Source of the DNA: a bacterium
GTDB taxonomy: Bacteria > Planctomycetota > Planctomycetia > Kolteriales > Kolteriaceae
Length of the DNA stretch: 42,912 bases
Direction of reading: 5' to 3'
Assembly (NCBI GenBank): GCA_019753235.1
Contig: JAIELF010000002.1
Span: 1 to 42,912 of the forward strand
Below, in pieces: positions 28,420 through 36,752 of the stretch. The translations under genes and the position numbers were made by a program. Every line of letters starts with the position of its first letter. The stretch's first letter is position 1. A model generated the notes under the pieces. The model did no database searches, had not been told where the DNA came from, and saw only the letters and a program-made list of their open reading frames with translations.

Positions 28420-28447
28420 TTGACACAACTCATGAATCGGGTACTTC
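28420..28447 (+). promoter_or_regulatory. Possible sigma-70 type promoter of the LEPR-XLL gene
   Basis: A perfect -35 TTGACA at 28420-28425 is followed at 16 bases by TACTTC (28442-28447), a poor -10. It is placed about 40 bases before the start codon with a clear Shine-Dalgarno after it. Confidence 0.4.
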
Positions 28448-28490
28448 CGCCGTCTTCCAGACAAGACATGCGAGAGGAGTACCCGTGCCG

Positions 28491-29372
28491 ATGAAGACTT
28501 TCCCACAAAAGAACCCGTTCCAAGTCGAGTCGCTCGAGGAGCGAGTGGTTCTCTCCAGTGATTTGGCGGCCGTCGTCGCGCCGAGTAATGTGTCGGCACT
28601 GGTTTCTAACGGTATCTTGCAAATTCGCGGCGATAATCTCGGCAACAATGTCGACATCACGCAACTCAGTAATGGACAGTTTCAAATCAAAGGGAACACG
28701 GGGACGCTGATCAATCAGCGATCCAGCCCGGTCGTTTTGGGTAACGTCGTCGATATCAATGCACAACTGCGCGACGGGAACGACTCGCTCACCCTCTCGC
28801 TACAGAACAACCGCAGCTTGCGCGATATCTCGATCGACATGGGGGCCGGCCAACGAGAAAAGGTGGTCGTGAAAGGTGGAAAAGAGATCAGTGGCAACCT
28901 GATCGTGACAACCAAAGGAACCAGTGCACTGAATTTTGACACCGATGGAACGTCGCTCGATGTCAAAGGCCGCACCACCATCGTCGGCAACAGCGCGGTC
29001 GGCAGCACGACGGGGGATAAAATCAATCTCCTGGGGAAATACAATATTCTCTACGTTGAAACTGGTGATGGAAACGATTCGGTCACGCTTGGCATCAAAT
29101 GCAACTGTGCCACCAATGTTCGATTCAATTCGAACAAAGCGACAGTGAAAACCCGGGCTGGCAACGACAGCCTACAACTCTTCAAAGTGAAGGCCGACGA
29201 TTTCTTTGCCGATCTCGGCGCAGGAAACGACTCGTTGAGTCTCGCCACTGTGCAGTTGTCAAACACCTCGGCCAAGGCTCGGCTGCAAGGAGGATCGGGG
29301 ACCGACGCGATTAAGGAACTGACCAGCATCACCGGTCAGCCCCTCTACATCAGCCTGGAAGGTCGGCCCTAA
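28491..29372 (+). CDS. Exported LEPR-XLL protein with RTX-like GxGND repeats
   Basis: About 293 residues. Near the N-terminus SLEERVVLSS (residues 14-23) matches the planctomycete LEPR-XLL export motif (usually LExRxLLS). The rest is a beta-rich, Asn/Asp/Gly/Thr-rich protein with repeated units: DGNDSLTLSL, GDGNDSVTLG, RAGNDSLQLF and GAGNDSLSLA. These resemble the calcium-binding hemolysin-type GGxGxDxUx nonapeptides but are degenerate and spaced far apart. It is probably a surface or secreted repeat protein. Start: ATG 28491, or GTG 28485 which has AGGAG five bases before it. The family function is unknown. A terminator-like hairpin follows. Confidence 0.8.
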   Translation: MKTFPQKNPFQVESLEERVVLSSDLAAVVAPSNVSALVSNGILQIRGDNLGNNVDITQLSNGQFQIKGNTGTLINQRSSPVVLGNVVDINAQLRDGNDSLTLSLQNNRSLRDISIDMGAGQREKVVVKGGKEISGNLIVTTKGTSALNFDTDGTSLDVKGRTTIVGNSAVGSTTGDKINLLGKYNILYVETGDGNDSVTLGIKCNCATNVRFNSNKATVKTRAGNDSLQLFKVKADDFFADLGAGNDSLSLATVQLSNTSAKARLQGGSGTDAIKELTSITGQPLYISLEGRP

Positions 29373-29381
29373 CTCGCTGAG

Positions 29382-29438
29382 AAAAAAGAGCGAGAGAGGA
29401 AAGAGTACCTCCTCAGGTTACTCCTTACCCCTCTCGCT
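29382..29438 (-). terminator. Terminator of the redoxin/cytochrome/Cu-monooxygenase gene (minus strand)
   Basis: AGCGAGAG (29389-29396) pairs with CTCTCGCT (29431-29438), and the inside can form a second helix (GAGTACCT with AGGTTACTC, one bulge). On the minus strand it is followed by a T-run (A-run 29382-29387). It lies between convergent genes and may also serve the plus-strand gene. Confidence 0.85.
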
Positions 29439-29471
29439 TGGCAACTTCACGAGCAAAAATCATCGATCGAA

Positions 29472-31775
29472 TCAGCGCTCGCTCACTTCTGCATCCTCTG
29501 ACGTATTCAAGCGAGACGGCATTTTAGCGCTCTTTGTGGCTCGCTCGGCCATCGATTGCAGAAATCTCTGCGCTTCGATGGGGAAGGCGTTCTCTTCCCG
29601 GCTCCAGAAACTGACGACCACTTGTTCGCCCGCTATTTTCACCGGCACGTGGTAGCTGCTCTTCATCACGAGCGAGATTCTTGCCATGTCTTCGCCGGGC
29701 ACGGATCGAAGACTGGCGTTAACCACTTGCTTGGGATCGTGCAGATACATCGCCAGGCCGGAGTTCGCTGCCGCGAGTCGGTATTCAAGCCCACCGATCT
29801 TCGTGTTCAGAATGGCCGGTTGCGATACACGAATAAACTCGACATGATCGCCGGCCATTTTGCTGATACAGACTCGATCCAGTTGCGGCACCAAGCCCGA
29901 CAATGAGCGAGCAAATCGCCGAAAGTCGCGATCGTTCTTCAAGGCCCCTAGCGCGGCCAAATTCAGATTCAAATCAGCCTTGATCGCCGTCTTCTCGACC
30001 ATCTTCTCGAACCGCTCTGTCCGCGGTCGACCGTCGCTGGGCTCGGTGTCCATGGTGCAGACGAACCAACCCAGCATCATCTCTTCCCACGTTTGCTCGC
30101 CCCATCGGACCGATGCCGACGGATCGGGATTGGCACGATTGTTCTCGGAGTTATCGAAGTGAGCCACACACTTCATCACTGAACCGGCCGGCACGGTCTT
30201 CGGCTCGCGGAACCAATACATGTTCTGCCAATTGAAGTCGTAACGCGGGACATCGAGAAGGATTTCGCTCTTACCGTCCGGATAGACCAGCGTGTAACGA
30301 AACGCTTTGCCCCGAACGTGCATGTGCGGCATCAACGAGATCAACTTCGCATCCGCCCAGAAATTGAACTCCGCATCCACTGCATGATTGCTGGCATGAG
30401 GCGGGATCTCGAAGAACGGGTTGCCCGCGTTCATCGTCCGGGCTTCTTGCTTGACATCCTTTGAATCGGAATAGATCAAACCGACACAGCTTCGATCCTT
30501 CGCCGCCCTGCCGTTGGCGGTGTAGTGCATCTGAAAGACAAACTTCGAACCAGCGGGCACGAAGAACGCCAACCCGTCGGGCAGCATTGTCGGTGGCATG
30601 CCCGGAGCTTCTCCTTGAAGAAGCGAAAGATTGGCCGGACCACCTTCGAACATTTGTGGCTGCACGCCTGGAGGCTGAACGAAGACGATGATGTGATGAA
30701 CCACCGCTCGATTCCCGGGTCGGCACTCCACTCCCTTGATCCATTTGTCCTCTTTGAAGCCAGGATCCACCGTGAAGTACTGATAATCGATCGTCCCATC
30801 GGCCGCGACGTCGAACTCTTGATCACTCATGTAAACGATTTGATGGGGCTCACCGATCTGCCAACCCTCCACATACTTCTTTGCTGCAGGAAGATCTTTT
30901 GGATCACCCATCGGAGCGCCGGCTTGCACCCATTCATGAATGGTCTTCTTCTCCTGATCGGAAAGCCGAGCATCGTTGCTCCAGTCCCCGGTGTGCGGGT
31001 CAGCATGCCAGGGAGGCATCCGCTGATCCTGCACCACTTCGTCAATCATCTCGGCCCAACCGCGAACCTCGTCATAATTCTCAAGAGCAAACGGGCCAAT
31101 CTCGCCGGGACGATGACACGCGACGCATCTCTCTTGAAGGATAGCCGCGATCTCTTTTGTGTAGGTCACTTTTGCATTGGGATCAGGATCGCGGACACGT
31201 CCAATCTTGCAACCATCGGCCCGGGCTTCCGCCACCGTGACCTGCTTGTTGGCAAGGAGTTCATCGATGGCGGAGACCAATTCGTGGGACTTCGCTTTGT
31301 TCTGAGCGTACCCGCCGTTGGTCTTGAAGCCGTACTGATCGTCGATTCGTCCGACGTAACGGATCACGCGATCTTGGTCGAGAACAAAGACCTCGGGGGT
31401 TCGCTCGGCCGAGAACCGGTCGGCAAGCGAGTTGCCAACATCTTTGAGGATCGGAAATTGAATGCCGTGCTGCTGAACGAAAAAGCCGATCTCGGTGACC
31501 GCATCTTGTTGATTGGAATCAACGCCGATGATCTGCACGCCTGACTCGCGATACTTCCCGGCAAGTTCCTCCAGCCTGGGAGCGTACAGCTTCGCTAAGG
31601 GGCACTCCACACCCAGAAACACCACCACGACAATCTTCTTGTCCTGGAAATCGGCCAACTGAATCTGCTTACCTCGGAAATCCTGAGCGGCAAAGCCATC
31701 GATCTTGCGACCCACCGGCGTTGCCTGGTCGGCCGTCAACAGTCCTGACAGGATCAAACAAAGCAATCCGTTCAT
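29472..31775 (-). CDS. Three-part redoxin / cytochrome-c-like / copper type II monooxygenase-like protein
   Basis: 767 residues with a short signal peptide (LLCLILSGLLTA). The N-terminal thioredoxin-fold redoxin (25-180) has a single cysteine C58 in VECPLAKLY. The middle part has one heme-c motif CVACH (C217, C220, H221) with a likely axial Met253 (QRMPPWH). The C-terminal part resembles the peptidylglycine/dopamine monooxygenase fold: paired histidines H360-H361, H417, and the HxH pair H484/H486 (PHMHVRG), all possible copper ligands. This domain order is a known planctomycete protein type without assigned function. It may move electrons from thiols through heme to a copper-dependent oxidation. 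It starts 62 bases after the end of the TetR gene on the same strand and may be co-transcribed with it. Confidence 0.88.
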   Translation of the reverse strand: MNGLLCLILSGLLTADQATPVGRKIDGFAAQDFRGKQIQLADFQDKKIVVVVFLGVECPLAKLYAPRLEELAGKYRESGVQIIGVDSNQQDAVTEIGFFVQQHGIQFPILKDVGNSLADRFSAERTPEVFVLDQDRVIRYVGRIDDQYGFKTNGGYAQNKAKSHELVSAIDELLANKQVTVAEARADGCKIGRVRDPDPNAKVTYTKEIAAILQERCVACHRPGEIGPFALENYDEVRGWAEMIDEVVQDQRMPPWHADPHTGDWSNDARLSDQEKKTIHEWVQAGAPMGDPKDLPAAKKYVEGWQIGEPHQIVYMSDQEFDVAADGTIDYQYFTVDPGFKEDKWIKGVECRPGNRAVVHHIIVFVQPPGVQPQMFEGGPANLSLLQGEAPGMPPTMLPDGLAFFVPAGSKFVFQMHYTANGRAAKDRSCVGLIYSDSKDVKQEARTMNAGNPFFEIPPHASNHAVDAEFNFWADAKLISLMPHMHVRGKAFRYTLVYPDGKSEILLDVPRYDFNWQNMYWFREPKTVPAGSVMKCVAHFDNSENNRANPDPSASVRWGEQTWEEMMLGWFVCTMDTEPSDGRPRTERFEKMVEKTAIKADLNLNLAALGALKNDRDFRRFARSLSGLVPQLDRVCISKMAGDHVEFIRVSQPAILNTKIGGLEYRLAAANSGLAMYLHDPKQVVNASLRSVPGEDMARISLVMKSSYHVPVKIAGEQVVVSFWSREENAFPIEAQRFLQSMAERATKSAKMPSRLNTSEDAEVSER

Positions 31776-31837
31776 CGTTTTCCCTCTCTTACCAGCAGCA
31801 GAACAACGTTTTCCCCGGTCGGCGACGCCGTCACGCG

Positions 31838-32524
31838 TCAGGTCTTTTTGCCAACTCGCTGTTTCTTGCGAGAAGCGACGCCGACCCCAAGATACGCCGA
31901 GAAGGCTCGTATCAACTCTTGCGAAGTCTCTTCATCGTGCAGGCCGATTCCGGAAACGTCGACATCATCGAACAGAACGAAACTATCGAGCGTGCTCCCG
32001 ACCATGCGAAGCCCGAACTCGACGGCAAACTCAGGCCGAGGATGCGGGATCTCGTTTCGATGGGCGAGCAACAACAGCGCCAGCTTGCGAGCGATGTAAC
32101 CCTGCAGTTGCATCCCACGCTCGGCAAACCTTCGATCCACCCCGCAGCGAACCATGAACGCCCTTAACAAGCCGAGATGTTCGCGATAGATCTGCACCAG
32201 AAACCGAACCAGCTTGTTGAGAATCTGCTCGAGCGTCGCGTCTTTCCAGCGACTCGGATCAAGAGCCTCATCCGCGGTCGCATACGACTCTTGACAGAAC
32301 CGCTCGTGCAAACAGTCAAGCAGCGTCTCTTTGTCCTTGAAGCGATCGTAAAATACGCCGACCGATGACTTCGCTTCTTTGACGATATCGGCCACCGTGG
32401 CGGCCGCAAAACCCCGCTCGCCAATTACCCGCTCGGCCGCGTCCAAAATCCGACTCAACGAGGCCTGGCTCCGTGCCTGCACCGGCGGCCGAACCCAACG
32501 AAATTCGAGGTTATCGCCTGACAC
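31838..32524 (-). CDS. TetR/AcrR-family transcriptional regulator
   Basis: 228 residues. The N-terminal DNA-binding domain has ILDAAERVIGERGFAAATVADIVKEA, then the recognition-helix region SSVGVFYDRFKDKETLL, a standard TetR helix-turn-helix at about residues 28-68. The C-terminal ligand domain is helical and variable, so the ligand cannot be predicted. It ends in a basic tail (SRKKQRVGKK). I prefer GTG 32524, which has AAGGG six bases upstream, over TTG 32539. The neighbour downstream on the same strand is the redoxin/cytochrome/copper protein gene; the upstream neighbours are glycosyltransferase genes. Its targets may be its own operon, which is inference. Confidence 0.92.
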   Translation of the reverse strand: MSGDNLEFRWVRPPVQARSQASLSRILDAAERVIGERGFAAATVADIVKEAKSSVGVFYDRFKDKETLLDCLHERFCQESYATADEALDPSRWKDATLEQILNKLVRFLVQIYREHLGLLRAFMVRCGVDRRFAERGMQLQGYIARKLALLLLAHRNEIPHPRPEFAVEFGLRMVGSTLDSFVLFDDVDVSGIGLHDEETSQELIRAFSAYLGVGVASRKKQRVGKKT

Positions 32525-32699
32525 GCCACACCCTTCCAAAGGAGAATCCGAATTCGGCTTCTGGAATATTATCGACCGAACGAAAGTTCGTCAAGACAGA
32601 TTGTCGCACAGGCTCGACAAAACGAAATGCGCGGAGATCCGCAAGGGCCGTAGGAAGAGAGTTCGAAGCAAGAATCGAGAGAAACCACTCCTCGGTGGA

Positions 32700-33527
32700 T
32701 CAACGTCCCTGCCAGTCGCGGGACGAGGTGGCTGGATAAAATTTCGTGACGGCCGGCGCGATGGGACCGCGCGATGCTCGGGGACGCGGAAGAGGAAAGT
32801 CTTGCGATGGCCCGACTTTCGGAGCGATCTTGGGATGTTCAACGAGATCGAGATTAGGAGAGGTAAGGAATCGCCCCAGCCCCCGGGCAACCAGCGCCGA
32901 CAACCAACTCGAACGCCGATCCTTCGATGGAACTTCATCGACGAGTCGAATGAGATATGTCCCCTTGGCCGACAATTCGAGATGGACGGCATCTCCCGAC
33001 AGCTCGAATCGGATCGGCGCGAAGGCATCGCGACGTAGACCTTTGAACGGCGAAAGAGGATCGCCGAAGGGAATCCCCAAAAAGCCCCGGACGAGTTTCT
33101 CAATGGGCCAGGCGAGAATAGCCCCCCAAGTCCGTCGACGCCTAGCCATCACGACGTCGGCAAACTCAAGCCGATCGAGCACCTTCCTGATGAAATCAAC
33201 TGCCGGCACTGTATCGCCCTCGGCCCAAAGAATGATGGGCTCGATTCGATCTTGCAGGAATGCCGTCAGCGCCCTCCCCGAGGTAGGATCGGTGGCAACC
33301 GCCGTCCTCAGACGAACGTTACCGACCCGCGCCGGGAGCGGATCTGAAAAATTCTCAGCGAGAACAGTGATCGAATGAAGGACATTGGGCGCTAGTCGGG
33401 CCAATGCGGCTTGCCATGCGAGAATCACCTCGGGATCAAAGGTCGAGGAAAGGGTGCTGGGCCTAAGGAGAACGGCAACCGGCTGCCCCACCAAAGAAGA
33501 GCGGACAAAAAGTTCGTCGTAATCCAA
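32700..33527 (-). CDS. Degenerate GT2-like glycosyltransferase (DPM1-like), possibly non-catalytic
   Basis: 275 residues. The middle matches the late part of GT2/dolichyl-phosphate-mannose-synthase folds: ADVVMARRRRTWG, then GDPLSPFKGLRRDAFAPI and GDAVHLELSAKG. The early GT2 marks are missing: no VVIPxYNE strand, and the usual DxD is replaced by an EGD sequence (LWAEGDTVPA). The start is a TTG with GAGG five bases upstream. The C-terminal 45 residues are Pro/Arg-rich. It starts ten bases after the stop of the GT39 gene, so the two are translationally linked. It may be a degraded enzyme, or a partner that only binds a lipid sugar. Confidence in the fold is moderate. Confidence 0.65.
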   Translation of the reverse strand: MDYDELFVRSSLVGQPVAVLLRPSTLSSTFDPEVILAWQAALARLAPNVLHSITVLAENFSDPLPARVGNVRLRTAVATDPTSGRALTAFLQDRIEPIILWAEGDTVPAVDFIRKVLDRLEFADVVMARRRRTWGAILAWPIEKLVRGFLGIPFGDPLSPFKGLRRDAFAPIRFELSGDAVHLELSAKGTYLIRLVDEVPSKDRRSSWLSALVARGLGRFLTSPNLDLVEHPKIAPKVGPSQDFPLPRPRASRGPIAPAVTKFYPATSSRDWQGR

Positions 33528-33537
33528 AGGAGCCTCG

Positions 33538-35496
33538 TCACTGTTGGGTGGCGGTCGGCATCTCTCTTGCCAAATGTTCCGGATCGAGCAAGTCCCCTTG
33601 GCTTGCTAAGAGGAGCCGATGGTCGCGATGGCCGCCAAAGGCGATCTTGCGATTATCGACCACGGTGATCCAGTGGGCAGTGCGCGGATCTCGCTGAATC
33701 CACTCTTTTTGACTCGCCTTCATCACGACAAAACAGTTCTCACGCTTGGTCGACAACTGCGCCAGCTCGTCCCAATCCTCGATCGCGCGGGCGGGTCGAC
33801 CGATGTGAAAAGCCAGATCGGAATCGAATTTGCCGAAGTAATACACGGTCGTGTCGGGGCCAGCAACGGCGCGAATCGCGCGGGCAAATCGCGACATCTC
33901 TCGCAGCGGATCAAGCGCTGGCAACAGAACATGCACTTGAAAAAAGAATCCCACCACCCAAGGCAACCCCAACCCCACCAGCAGCCGAGCCTCGAGCCCC
34001 TCATGCCAACCGGTATGCACTAGCCAGACACTCACGATCAAGACAACCCCGCCGATCACCAAAAGGGGCCAACTCTCTCGCATCGCCAACTCGACGTGGC
34101 TCATCATAAAGCGGTCTGTTTCGTTCAGATGATCACTCAGCAGATCGATCTTGAGCAGAGAATCGACGAAGCTGTTCTCTTGAAACTCGATCCCTGCCCA
34201 GATGAGGATCGGCACGAGCAAGAGCGTCAAACACCCCGCCGACGCGATGATCAGTCGGCGTCGCCGACGCGGATGGCGAATCTTGGCGACAAAGGAATCG
34301 GAATGAATCCGAGCCGTCCGATCGGCCAGCCAGCCCGCCAACAAAAGTGCGACCGGTGGAAATGCCGGAAGAAGATAATCCGCTCGCTTGAAGCTGACGA
34401 GCGAAAGAAGAACGAAGTGAGAGACTCCCCAGCAGAGCAGAAACAATACCTGCGGTTGGACAATAGGTTGCAACGAGCGGTTCTGCCCCGGCGGGAGCCA
34501 ATCCTCGCGATGCTTCCAAAGCGACACCCAACAGACTGGCAATAGTATCGACCAAGGAAATGCATCGACGAATAGACGGGGAATGTAGAACCAGATCGGC
34601 CCGGACTTGAGCGCTTCACTGCTACCGACGGCCCGTTCGACATTGTGGTAGACAAAAAAGCTCCAGAAGAATTCTCCGCCCGTCAACCAGGTGATGTAAA
34701 TGAACCAGGGACTGGCAATGGCCAACAGCAGTGCCGAGCCGGGTAGGATGCGAAGCTCTCGCCAAGTCTTCCATCCGCGCGCCTGCAGCCCCGGAAAGAT
34801 CGGCTCCCCCATGAACAGCAAGTACGATCCCACCGGGAGCGCGAAGAGCAAGATCGCGATCGGCCCCTTTAACAAAACGCCGACAGCCAACAGGACGTAA
34901 ACCCACCACGATAGCCTCCGCCTTGAACCGCGCGGATCAGCCGATTGCCAAAACAAATAGAGGCACAGCATCACCACCAAGCAGAGAAGCATGTCGATCC
35001 GACCGACACGAGCAAGCCAAGCGTAACGGGTGGTGCAGGCCAATATGCCCGCGGCCGCTAGACCCGTTTCGATGCTCCACATCCTCTGGCCCAGAAGATA
35101 GACGACTACCAACCCCGCGACACCCGCCACCGCTGCGGGTAGCCTTACACAAAGAGGATCAACCTCTCGGTCATGAAGGATTCCGAGGCTCGCAACCAAC
35201 CAGTAATAAAGCGGGGGCTTTTGATTTTCGATCTCGCCGGTGAAGAGGCGAGGGACCAGCCAGTTTCCATCATCAAGAATCGACTGTGCATTCTGCGCAG
35301 CACGACCTTCGTGCGAACTCCACAGCCCGCGCTGAGCCACATGCCAACCAAATAGGGTCCAGCCAAAAACGATCACCATCACGATCGCAATGACCGACAA
35401 CGGAAGCCCCCCCTGCCCTTCCGCAAGGTCGGCTTCGTCCATACCCGAATCGTCGGGGCGACGGTCGGCCTCTTCCCATTCGCGAGCGATCGGCAT
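33538..35496 (-). CDS. GT39/ArnT-like membrane glycosyltransferase
   Basis: About 652 residues. It has the plan of GT-C enzymes that use polyprenyl-phosphate sugars: a first helix (SVIAIVMVIVFGWTLFGW), then the acidic first-loop motif SSHEGRAAQNAQSILDDGNW with the likely catalytic Glu, and the NQKPPLYYWL block, followed by some ten more hydrophobic segments and an extracytoplasmic C-terminal region (GPDTTVYYFGKFDSDLAF). It would add a sugar to lipid, protein or glycan outside the membrane. The start is uncertain: ATG 35496 or 35442; the open frame to 35637 looks non-coding. It is the first gene of a leftward run with the degenerate GT2-like gene. Confidence 0.88.
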   Translation of the reverse strand: MPIAREWEEADRRPDDSGMDEADLAEGQGGLPLSVIAIVMVIVFGWTLFGWHVAQRGLWSSHEGRAAQNAQSILDDGNWLVPRLFTGEIENQKPPLYYWLVASLGILHDREVDPLCVRLPAAVAGVAGLVVVYLLGQRMWSIETGLAAAGILACTTRYAWLARVGRIDMLLCLVVMLCLYLFWQSADPRGSRRRLSWWVYVLLAVGVLLKGPIAILLFALPVGSYLLFMGEPIFPGLQARGWKTWRELRILPGSALLLAIASPWFIYITWLTGGEFFWSFFVYHNVERAVGSSEALKSGPIWFYIPRLFVDAFPWSILLPVCWVSLWKHREDWLPPGQNRSLQPIVQPQVLFLLCWGVSHFVLLSLVSFKRADYLLPAFPPVALLLAGWLADRTARIHSDSFVAKIRHPRRRRRLIIASAGCLTLLLVPILIWAGIEFQENSFVDSLLKIDLLSDHLNETDRFMMSHVELAMRESWPLLVIGGVVLIVSVWLVHTGWHEGLEARLLVGLGLPWVVGFFFQVHVLLPALDPLREMSRFARAIRAVAGPDTTVYYFGKFDSDLAFHIGRPARAIEDWDELAQLSTKRENCFVVMKASQKEWIQRDPRTAHWITVVDNRKIAFGGHRDHRLLLASQGDLLDPEHLAREMPTATQQ

Positions 35497-35748
35497 AACG
35501 AAGCGTGTCCGTTCCAGAGAGAAACCCGCTTGGCGACAACACCAAGGGCACAAGACTCTAACTCTCTCAGCAAACGGGTCAACCGAAGCCCATCGCCTGC
35601 GTAAGCCCTTTCGGCAAGTCAGAAGTGGGCTTGACATTCCCCAGGCGAACGGTTCGCCGATGATCGGTGCCGGCGATAAAGTAAAGTCGGAATTCAGCCC
35701 CGAAGCAGTGGGCCAAACATCTGAGAAAACGCGGGAAGGGGAAGGTTC
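35497..35748. promoter_or_regulatory. Divergent intergenic region with a 15-bp palindrome
   Basis: Lies between the GT39 and PfkB genes. GGCGAAC-G-GTTCGCC at 35644-35658 is a perfect palindrome with a 1-base centre, directly behind a TTGACA hexamer at 35631-35636. No good -10 follows at 16-18 bases, so the TTGACA may not be a promoter, but the palindrome has the form of an operator. Confidence 0.45.
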
Positions 35749-36654
35749 ATGTCACTTTTGGTCGTCGGATCGATCGCCATCGACAGCGTCGAAACACCTT
35801 CGGGGCAGGCTCAAGAGGCCCTCGGCGGGTCGGCATCGTACTTTTCCTATGCCGCCAGCTATTTCTGCCCGGTTCGGCTTGTCGGCGTCGTCGGCCAGGA
35901 CTTTCCTGACGAGTATCTTCGCCTGCTACAAAACCGAGAAAACATCGACACCGCCGGCGTCAAAGTGGAGCCAGGCAAAACCTTCCGCTGGCGCGGCAAA
36001 TACAAGGGGGACATGAACGTTGCCGAGACGCTCGACGTCGAACTAAACGTTTTTGGCTCGTTCGACCCCGATATCCCAGCGACTTTCCGCGAAACCCCCT
36101 ACGTCTTCCTGGCCAACGGCAGCCCAACCGTGCAGCGCAAAGTCCTGCACCAGGTCAAATCACCGAAACTCGTTGTTGCCGACACCATGAATCTGTGGAT
36201 CGAAACCGCTCGTCATGATCTGCTTGACCTCTTGAAGCAAGTCGACGGGTTGATCCTGAACGACCAAGAGGCACTGATGCTGACCGAGACAACGCAACTG
36301 GTCGCGGCCGGCAAGAAGATCCTAGCCCTTGGTCCGAAGTTCGTCATCGTCAAGAAGGGGGAGCACGGGGCGATGCTCTTTAGCGACGATGGGATCTATG
36401 CCCTCCCCGCGTTTCCCACCGATAAACTTGTCGACCCGACTGGGGCCGGCGACAGCTTTGCCGGGGGCGTGATGGGCTACTTGACCTATGCCGACAAGCT
36501 CGACGGCGAGACCTTTAAATCCGCGATGGCCTACGGTTCGGTCGTCGCCAGCATCAACGTCGAAGGTTTCAGCCTCGCACGCTTCAAAGAAACCACCCGC
36601 CACGACATCGACACCCGCTTCAGCAAATACCGCGACATGTTGAAGCTGGTGTAG
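35749..36654 (+). CDS. PfkB-family carbohydrate/nucleoside kinase
   Basis: 301 residues, the ribokinase-fold size. It would transfer the ATP gamma-phosphate to a sugar or nucleoside. Family marks: GSIAIDSVETP at the N-terminus, GGSASYFSYAASYFC, GVVGQDFPDEY, and the second PfkB signature DPTGAGDSFAGG with the catalytic base D235. The anion-hole GAGD is intact. The substrate (ribose, fructose, adenosine or other) is not visible. AAGG with GGGGAAGG upstream gives an adequate ribosome site for ATG 35749. It is divergent from the GT39 gene and convergent with the SGNH hydrolase gene. No clear terminator follows; only a weak GGGC/GCCC hairpin near 36663. Confidence 0.94.
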   Translation: MSLLVVGSIAIDSVETPSGQAQEALGGSASYFSYAASYFCPVRLVGVVGQDFPDEYLRLLQNRENIDTAGVKVEPGKTFRWRGKYKGDMNVAETLDVELNVFGSFDPDIPATFRETPYVFLANGSPTVQRKVLHQVKSPKLVVADTMNLWIETARHDLLDLLKQVDGLILNDQEALMLTETTQLVAAGKKILALGPKFVIVKKGEHGAMLFSDDGIYALPAFPTDKLVDPTGAGDSFAGGVMGYLTYADKLDGETFKSAMAYGSVVASINVEGFSLARFKETTRHDIDTRFSKYRDMLKLV

Positions 36655-36752
36655 TAATCGAGGGCGTCGGCCCCGAATCCTAGCAAATGGCTTTTTAGGG
36701 AATCAGCTTCATACTCGTACGCAGTGTCGAAGGGATACCTTCGCCATGAGCA

